DNA from: Paenibacillus sp.
GTDB taxonomy: Bacteria > Bacillota > Bacilli > Paenibacillales > YIM-B00363
NCBI RefSeq assembly: GCF_031177825.1
Contig: NZ_JAPSKE010000024.1
Coordinates: forward strand, 1-64,000
Reading direction: 5' to 3'
Length of the DNA stretch: 64,000 bases
Numbering within the stretch: position 1 is the stretch's first letter; each line of letters starts with the position of its first letter. The position numbers were made by a program, and so were the translations under genes. Positions 57,398 to 64,000 of this stretch are shown piece after piece. The notes below the pieces were generated by a model, which was given only the letters and a program-made list of their open reading frames with translations, made no database searches and had not been told where the DNA came from.

Positions 57398-58794
57398 GCG
57401 ATCGGAGCCAGAAGCTGAAGGTGAAGAAGAGACATTCGCTGTTGTGGAAGTACTTGCTGCTGATCGCGATCGCGGTCGTGCTGCTGCCGGTCGCGTTCAC
57501 GACGATCACGGTCCTCTTCTACGAGCCGTCGCGCGGCGTGCTGCCGGACGGGAAGGGAGGCTTCCTGTCGGCGCTCGACGTCGAGCGGCTGTGGCACGAG
57601 GAGGCGCGGTCGCTCGAGGCGGAACCGCAAGCCGAAGTGATGGCGAGCCTCGAACGGTGGCAAGCCGAGTACCCGGATTCCACGGTCGTCTGGGTGGACG
57701 CCGAGGGGCGGAGGGTCGCGCAGGCGCCGGAGACGGCGGGCTATCCGGCGTCGTGGACGAGGGCGGAGACGATCCGATTCATGAAGGACGGGTACGACGC
57801 GGATCCGTTCACCGTCGTGGCGCAGCTCGGCGCGGAAGGCGAGAGAGGTTTCTTGGCGCTTACGGTGCCGCGCCGCGTGTTCGAGTCCGAGCCGGTCAAC
57901 CGGTACGGCTTGGGCGAATACAGCGCGATCATCGGCACGTTCCTCGCGTTGGCGCTGTTCATGGCGGTGTCCGCCATGTTTTTCTACCGCGTGCGGGCGC
58001 GCCTGCTCCGGCTGCGGGACGCGATGACGTCGCCGTCCGCGCCGGGCGGACTGCCGGAGCCGGTGGCCCCGAAGCTGGAAGATGAGGTCGGACAACTCGA
58101 GCGGGCGTTCAACGACATGCTCGCGGAGCTGACCCACAGCCGCGAGCGGGAGCGGGAGGAGGAGGCGCTGCGCCGGGAGCTGATCGCCAGTCTCTCCCAC
58201 GATCTTCGGACGCCGCTGACGGCGATTCGCGGACACGCGTACCGTCTGGCGCAGGAAGCGTCGACCGAGGCCGGCCGGGAATCGGCGGCGCTCATCGACC
58301 GCAGGATCGGGCAGATGGACCGGCTCATCGACAATCTGCTGTCGTACACGCTGCTCTCCGCCGGCAAATACCCGTTCCACCCGAAGCCGACCGACGTCGC
58401 GCGTCTCGTGCGCACGTCCTGCGCGGGCTGGTACGCGACGTTCGAACGGGAAGGGTTCGAGATCGACGTCGAGCTGCCGGAGGAAGCCGTCGTCTGGGAC
58501 ATCGATCCGGGCTGGATGGAACGGGTGCTGGATAACCTGTTCCAGAACGTGCTGCGGCATGCGAAGGAAGGCCGATACGTCGGCGTGCGGCTCGGCGTCG
58601 ACGCGCGGGGCGAAGCCCGGATCGCGATCGCCGATCGCGGCGGCGGCATGGAGTGCGGCTCCGCCGAGAAGGGGGCGGGCATCGGTCTGTCGATCGCGGA
58701 GCTGATGCTGCGGGACATGCGGCTTCGCTGGTCGTTCGAGAGCGGCCCGTCCGGCACGACGGTGACGATCGTCCGAAATTTAAACGAATCTTAA
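57394..58794 (+). CDS. Sensor histidine kinase
   Basis: A 466-aa membrane kinase with two transmembrane helices (about 17-38 and 175-196) enclosing an extracellular domain of about 135 residues, a HAMP-like segment, HisKA with His269 in SLSHDLRTPL, and HATPase with NLFQNVLRHA and GIGLSIAELM. It is coupled by ATGA to the response regulator. The large extracellular domain distinguishes it from the intramembrane BceS-type kinases that normally accompany Bce transporters. It probably senses an envelope or peptide-antibiotic signal. Confidence 0.92.
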   Translation: MSDRSQKLKVKKRHSLLWKYLLLIAIAVVLLPVAFTTITVLFYEPSRGVLPDGKGGFLSALDVERLWHEEARSLEAEPQAEVMASLERWQAEYPDSTVVWVDAEGRRVAQAPETAGYPASWTRAETIRFMKDGYDADPFTVVAQLGAEGERGFLALTVPRRVFESEPVNRYGLGEYSAIIGTFLALALFMAVSAMFFYRVRARLLRLRDAMTSPSAPGGLPEPVAPKLEDEVGQLERAFNDMLAELTHSREREREEEALRRELIASLSHDLRTPLTAIRGHAYRLAQEASTEAGRESAALIDRRIGQMDRLIDNLLSYTLLSAGKYPFHPKPTDVARLVRTSCAGWYATFEREGFEIDVELPEEAVVWDIDPGWMERVLDNLFQNVLRHAKEGRYVGVRLGVDARGEARIAIADRGGGMECGSAEKGAGIGLSIAELMLRDMRLRWSFESGPSGTTVTIVRNLNES

Positions 58795-58834
58795 CCTTGG
58801 CCCCTCCTTCGTCTTAACCTTGGCCCGATATGAT
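58780..58834 (+). promoter_or_regulatory. Direct-repeat operator and -10 upstream of the ABC genes
   Basis: The 14-mer CTTAACCTTGGCCC occurs at 58790-58803 and again at 58813-58826 (23 bp apart), with TTAA cores at 58780, 58791 and 58814. TATGAT (58829-58834) follows as a likely -10. Direct repeats ahead of a -10 are the usual layout for OmpR-family activators. The first copy overlaps the kinase stop codon. Confidence 0.6.
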
Positions 58835-58854
58835 AGGGGGCGAGGTGAAGAGAA

Positions 58855-59766
58855 ATGGAATGGATTGTGGAAACCAAGGGATTGACGAAGCGCCTCGGCG
58901 CGAAGACGGCGGTGGATCGGGTCGATCTGCGAATCGGAAAAGGAGAAATCTACGGCTTTCTCGGCCCGAACGGCGCCGGCAAGACGACGACGATTCGCAT
59001 GCTGCTCGGTCTGATGCGGCCGACGTCAGGCGACATCCGCGCGTTCGGGATGGGGCTGCGGAAACATAAGCTCTCGATTTTGAAAAGGGTAGGCTCACTA
59101 GTAGAGAACCCTTCCTACTACGGACATCTGACCGCCTATGAAAATTTGGAAGCGGTCCGGCGCATTCTCGACGCGCCGAAGCGCCGCATCGACGAGGCGC
59201 TCAAGACGGTGCGGCTCGATAAGGAAGCGCATCGTCCGGTGAAAGGCTTCTCGCTCGGCATGAAGCAGCGGCTCGGCATCGCGACGGCGCTGCTCGGCGA
59301 GCCGGAGCTGCTCGTGCTCGACGAGCCGACGAACGGGCTCGACCCCGCGGGAATATTGGAAATCCGCGAGCTGATCCGAAGCATGCCGAAGGAATACGGC
59401 ATGACGGTGCTCGTCTCGAGCCATCTGCTGTCGGAGATCGATCAGATGGCGACGCAGGTCGGCATTATTTCCGGCGGCCGGCTCATCTATCAGGATTCGA
59501 TTGGGGCGCTGCGCCGCCGATCGCAGTCGAGCATCCGCATGACGGTGGACGATCCGGCGCGGGCGCTGGACGCCTTATCGGAGCCCAACTTCGGGGCGGA
59601 ACGGACGGAGACCGGCGTCAGCTTCCGCTTGACCTCGAACGAAGCGGTGGCGGCGGCGGTCGAGCGACTGGTCGCCGCCGAGGTATCCGTCTATCGCGTG
59701 GAGGAGTCGAAGACATCGCTGGAAGACATCTTCCTAGAGCTGACCGGCACGGAGGCGAGTTTATGA
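58855..59766 (+). CDS. ABC transporter ATPase, BcrA/LanF type
   Basis: A 303-aa ATPase of the DrrA/BcrA group, often linked to self-protection against lantibiotics or bacitracin. Walker A GPNGAGKTT, signature SLGMKQR, Walker B LLVLDEP followed by TNGLDP, and the switch His in SSHLLSE are intact. A C-terminal extension of about 80 residues follows the core, typical for the class. GAGGTG precedes the ATG. It overlaps the first permease by four bases and is preceded by the direct-repeat operator. Confidence 0.92.
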   Translation: MEWIVETKGLTKRLGAKTAVDRVDLRIGKGEIYGFLGPNGAGKTTTIRMLLGLMRPTSGDIRAFGMGLRKHKLSILKRVGSLVENPSYYGHLTAYENLEAVRRILDAPKRRIDEALKTVRLDKEAHRPVKGFSLGMKQRLGIATALLGEPELLVLDEPTNGLDPAGILEIRELIRSMPKEYGMTVLVSSHLLSEIDQMATQVGIISGGRLIYQDSIGALRRRSQSSIRMTVDDPARALDALSEPNFGAERTETGVSFRLTSNEAVAAAVERLVAAEVSVYRVEESKTSLEDIFLELTGTEASL

Positions 59767-60488
59767 GCGGGGGCTTCGGACGCGCGTTTCGCGCGGAGCT
59801 CGCCAAGCAGCGGCGGACGTTCGTCTGGGGCTTGGTCGCGCTCGGCCCGTTCGGCGTCGTCGCGCTGCAGGCGGCCAATTACGCCGTGCGCTACGATTAC
59901 TTGACGAACCTGTACGCGGACGATCCGTGGGGCGGGCTGATCGGCAACGTGAAGTGGCTCGCCGTGCCGGCGCTGATGGCGGGCCTCGCGATCGTAGCTT
60001 CCATGCTTGCGGGCTACGAGCACGCGACGAACGCATGGAAGCAGACGCTCGCGCTGCCGGTGTCGAAGACGGCGGTCTATACGGCGAAGGTGTCCGTGCT
60101 GACGATCCAGCTGCTCGCGTCCTGCACGCTGCTCGCCGCCGGCACGCTCGCCCTCGGGGTCGCGCTCGGGCATCGCTTGGCGGACGCGCCGCTCGCTGAC
60201 GTGCTGGCGATGTCGTATTTGCCGCTCGTCGCCGCGCTGCCCTTCGTGGCGCTGCAGACGTGGCTGTCGACCGTCATGCACAATCAGGCTGTGCCGCTGA
60301 CCGTCGGCATTCTCGGCACCGTACTTGCATTATATTCGTTCAGCTTCGCGGATTGGGTGCCTTATAAGTGGCCGTATGTCGGCGAGACCGGCTGGTCCGT
60401 ACCGCTGACGCTCGCGGTCGGCGCCGGAACGGGCCTGCTGCTGTACGCGCTCGGCGCGACGCACTTCGGAAGGAGGGACGTGCGATGA
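59763..60488 (+). CDS. ABC-2 type permease, LanE/MutE-like
   Basis: A 241-aa membrane protein with six hydrophobic helices and the ABC-2 signature of lantibiotic-immunity permeases (EHATNAWKQTLALPVSK after TM2). It pairs with the second permease and the ATPase to form a LanFEG-like exporter. It overlaps genes on both sides by four bases (ATGA), so the transporter is translated as a coupled set. Confidence 0.9.
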   Translation: MSGGFGRAFRAELAKQRRTFVWGLVALGPFGVVALQAANYAVRYDYLTNLYADDPWGGLIGNVKWLAVPALMAGLAIVASMLAGYEHATNAWKQTLALPVSKTAVYTAKVSVLTIQLLASCTLLAAGTLALGVALGHRLADAPLADVLAMSYLPLVAALPFVALQTWLSTVMHNQAVPLTVGILGTVLALYSFSFADWVPYKWPYVGETGWSVPLTLAVGAGTGLLLYALGATHFGRRDVR

Positions 60489-61216
60489 CGTTCCGGAACG
60501 TATTCGCCGCGGAGCTGTTGAAGCTCCGCAAGTCGCCGATCTGGCTGCTGGCGCTGATCAGCCCGGCGCTGACGACGCTCGTCTGCTTGGTCGAGTCGGG
60601 CGGCGACGGGACCGACCCATGGGTCGGCGCCATGTCCTCGGCGGCGCTGGTGCACGGCCTCTTGTTCCTGCCGCTGCTCTCGGGCGTGTTCGCCGCCTTC
60701 GTCTGCCGCTTCGAGCATGTCGGCGGCGGCTGGAAGCAGCTGCTCGCGCTGCCCGTCTCCCGCGGCGCCGTATACCTGTCGAAGTACGCGGTCGTCATGG
60801 GCGTCCTCTTGCTCACCCAGCTGCTCCTGCTCGCCGGCGTGCTGCTGGCGGGCGCGATTCGCGGCTGGCCGACGCCGATCCCATGGGACGTGCTGGCGCA
60901 ATCGCTGATCGGCGGTTGGGCGGCGTGCCTGCCGATCGCGGCGCTGCAGCTCGGCGCATCCGCCTTATGGCAGAGCTTCGCGGCGCCGCTGGCGCTGAAC
61001 GTCATTTTCACGCTGCCCGCCATTCTGATCGCCAACTCCGAGACGTACGGCCCGTGGTATCCGTGGGCGCAGCCCGCGCTCGCGACGATCCCGTGGGCGG
61101 CGGACAGCTTCGGCGCGTTCGAAGCGCCGTACGAGAAGCTCATGCTCGTCGTCGCCGGCAGCTTCGTCTTGTTCTTCGCCGCGGGTTTCGCGTATTTTCA
61201 GCGGAAAACGGCGTAG
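60485..61216 (+). CDS. ABC-2 type permease, LanG/MutG-like
   Basis: A 243-aa permease with six hydrophobic helices, homologous to the preceding one (FEHVGGGWKQLLALPVSR corresponds to the same motif). ATG 60485 overlaps the previous stop and is preceded by GGAAGGAGG; an upstream in-frame extension was rejected. It completes the two-component/ABC operon. No lantibiotic precursor or modification gene is nearby, so the operon is probably for resistance rather than producer immunity. Confidence 0.9.
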   Translation: MTFRNVFAAELLKLRKSPIWLLALISPALTTLVCLVESGGDGTDPWVGAMSSAALVHGLLFLPLLSGVFAAFVCRFEHVGGGWKQLLALPVSRGAVYLSKYAVVMGVLLLTQLLLLAGVLLAGAIRGWPTPIPWDVLAQSLIGGWAACLPIAALQLGASALWQSFAAPLALNVIFTLPAILIANSETYGPWYPWAQPALATIPWAADSFGAFEAPYEKLMLVVAGSFVLFFAAGFAYFQRKTA

Positions 61217-61308
61217 CGGCGCGAATCCGTTTTTTATTTTCCGGCGCTTTATGGTACGATTTAGGGATTAGCAGCCGACGAGATAGATAACGGATCGCAA
61301 AGGATGGG

Positions 61309-63072
<1,764 letters not shown>

Positions 63073-63078
63073 GAAACC

Positions 63079-63124
63079 AAGAGGCTGTCCGCCAGGGAAT
63101 TTCCCGGCGGACAGCCTCTTGTTT
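63079..63124. terminator. Bidirectional terminator after glnS
   Basis: A perfect 15-bp stem (63079-63093 with 63106-63120) and 12-nt loop lies between convergent glnS and the membrane-protein gene, with T-rich flanks. Confidence 0.88.
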
Positions 63125-63127
63125 CGA

Positions 63128-63703
63128 TTATCGGCGGAACCGGGAACATGCGCCTAACAATACCCAACAACCGCCTAAGGCGAGACCGAGAGCGAACTTC
63201 ATGGACGAGCCGGCGAGCAAGCCTTGATTCGAGGCGGCGAATTGCGGCAGCACCGGGTACGCGACGTTCATGATCGCTAATAAGATAAGCGTCAGGCGCA
63301 GCGGAGTCCGGCGAAAGGCGGTTTGCAGGAAGAGCAAACCGATACAGAGCAAGAAGGAAGCGGGATAGAACAGCAGGACGAAAATCGGAAGGCTCGAAGC
63401 GTAAATCCACTCCGCGAAAAAGTACGCCCCGCTGACGGCGAGCAAGGCGCCGCACGTCAGGCGCAATCCGAACAAGCCGGGCCTGACGTATTCGGCGATG
63501 TCCGAACGGTATAGCGTTAAGAGACCGTATCCTTGCAGCAGCGGCGCCAAGAACAGGAGGAAATCCAACAGGTACTTATCAGGGTACCCCGTGTTGATGA
63601 GCCGACGCATGACGACCCAATCGCAATAGTGGTGAAGCGCCAAGAAAAGTCCGCCGACGGCGAGAGAGACGGCGGTCGTTCGGATGCGGCGAGCGTTCTT
63701 CAT
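63128..63703 (-). CDS. Hypothetical multi-pass membrane protein
   Basis: A 191-aa protein with about six hydrophobic helices, not recognised. Conserved-looking features are HHYCDWVVMRRL after the first helix and a basic C terminus. ATG 63703 is preceded by AGGAGGGG at ideal distance; an ATG 24 nt upstream has no site. Divergent from the last gene of the window. Confidence 0.72.
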   Translation of the reverse strand: MKNARRIRTTAVSLAVGGLFLALHHYCDWVVMRRLINTGYPDKYLLDFLLFLAPLLQGYGLLTLYRSDIAEYVRPGLFGLRLTCGALLAVSGAYFFAEWIYASSLPIFVLLFYPASFLLCIGLLFLQTAFRRTPLRLTLILLAIMNVAYPVLPQFAASNQGLLAGSSMKFALGLALGGCWVLLGACSRFRR

Positions 63704-63873
63704 GATACCCCTCCTATTCACGTTCATTATAAACTGCGATTGCGAAGGTTTTGCGGAGGAATTGCGAGCGATTTCCGGAAAAGCGAGGCCCTTAAAAACT
63801 TGTGACGATCTCCGTTTTTTCTTGACATCGCGATCGTATAATGCGGGTATTCCATCGCGAAGGAGAAACGAAT

Positions 63874-64000
63874 ATGAAGGGCAGGACGATCCGGCTGTTC
63901 GGCATGTGGGTGGCGTTGACGATCGCGGGTTATGCGTTCGGGGGGTATTTCGGGCATTTCCCCGGAGGATATAACGGAGAAGGATGGAAGCTTTCGGCCG
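63874..64000 (+). CDS. Start of a small membrane protein (truncated by window end)
   Basis: A frame open to the edge, 42 codons visible: MKGRTIRLFGMWVAL, then a hydrophobic stretch to about residue 27 and a Gly/Tyr-rich segment. AAGGAGA lies 7 nt before the ATG. TTGACA (63822) and TATAAT (63837) stand upstream but only 9 bp apart, too close to work together. The protein cannot be identified from this piece. Confidence 0.65.
   Translation, partial: MKGRTIRLFGMWVALTIAGYAFGGYFGHFPGGYNGEGWKLSA

Noticed and set aside
63822..63842. TTGACA and TATAAT as a promoter for the last gene
   Set aside because: The two hexamers are only 9 bp apart, far from the 16-18 bp required; TATAAT may still serve as a -10 with a weak -35 upstream.

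Overview
The window reads as an ordinary chromosomal segment of a high-GC, spore-forming Gram-positive of the Paenibacillus/Cohnella type. Reasons: S-layer-homology (SLH) repeats and InlB-type B-repeats on a surface protein; strong AGGAGG-type ribosome binding sites with frequent TTG/GTG starts; a PdaA-type spore-cortex deacetylase behind a plausible sigma-G promoter; a PspA-DUF350-DUF4178-DUF4247 operon; many two-component and cyclic-di-GMP genes; and many factor-independent terminators. I saw no rRNA, tRNA, transposase, integrase, prophage or CRISPR array. Taxonomy is inferred from gene content only.

Layout. 1-4.3 kb: the 3' end of an SLH surface protein and a GH10 xylanase behind a cre-like site. 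4.4-7.7 kb: an MFS pump and aldo/keto reductase divergent from an HxlR regulator, followed by an azoreductase with a YodB-like box in its promoter; together these look like an electrophile/quinone-response island. 7.9-11.7 kb: a lipoprotein multicopper oxidase, malate:quinone oxidoreductase and a GIY-YIG protein. 11.8-13.75 kb: an actin-like ParM gene, a ParR-like gene and, directly downstream, an array of 10-bp direct repeats in helical phase. This is a complete plasmid-type DNA segregation cassette in a chromosomal setting and the most interesting locus here. 13.9-17.5 kb: an operon of alpha/beta hydrolase, membrane-anchored MurF-like ligase and D-Ala-D-Ala ligase-like protein. 17.6-20.1 kb: the PspA envelope-stress operon.

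20.2-28 kb: small membrane proteins, an SRPBCC/ArsR pair with a clear operator, several oxidoreductases, a GNAT enzyme and a TetM-like ribosomal GTPase with an altered domain-IV loop. 28-39 kb: an RhlE-type helicase, DinB-fold proteins, NagA, an AAA kinase, a DHA2 efflux pump, an adaA-adaB alkylation-repair operon, an HTH/peptide-deformylase pair behind a palindrome, a GPH symporter and an HNH nuclease. 39-55.9 kb: signalling-rich DNA with an HD-GYP phosphodiesterase, a GGDEF-EAL protein, a double-kinase hybrid sensor with a SARP-type response regulator, a CheY-like protein and a 7TM diguanylate cyclase, interspersed with an alcohol dehydrogenase, cold-shock protein, DMT transporter, PdaA and a Gfo/Idh/MocA oxidoreductase. 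55.9-61.2 kb: a 105-bp tandem repeat, then an OmpR/kinase/ABC-2 transporter operon of the peptide-antibiotic detoxification type. 61.3 kb to the end: glutaminyl-tRNA synthetase and two membrane proteins, the last cut by the window edge.

Coordinates, stems, repeats and motifs were read by eye. Family assignments rest on recalled motifs and architecture, and no database search was possible.
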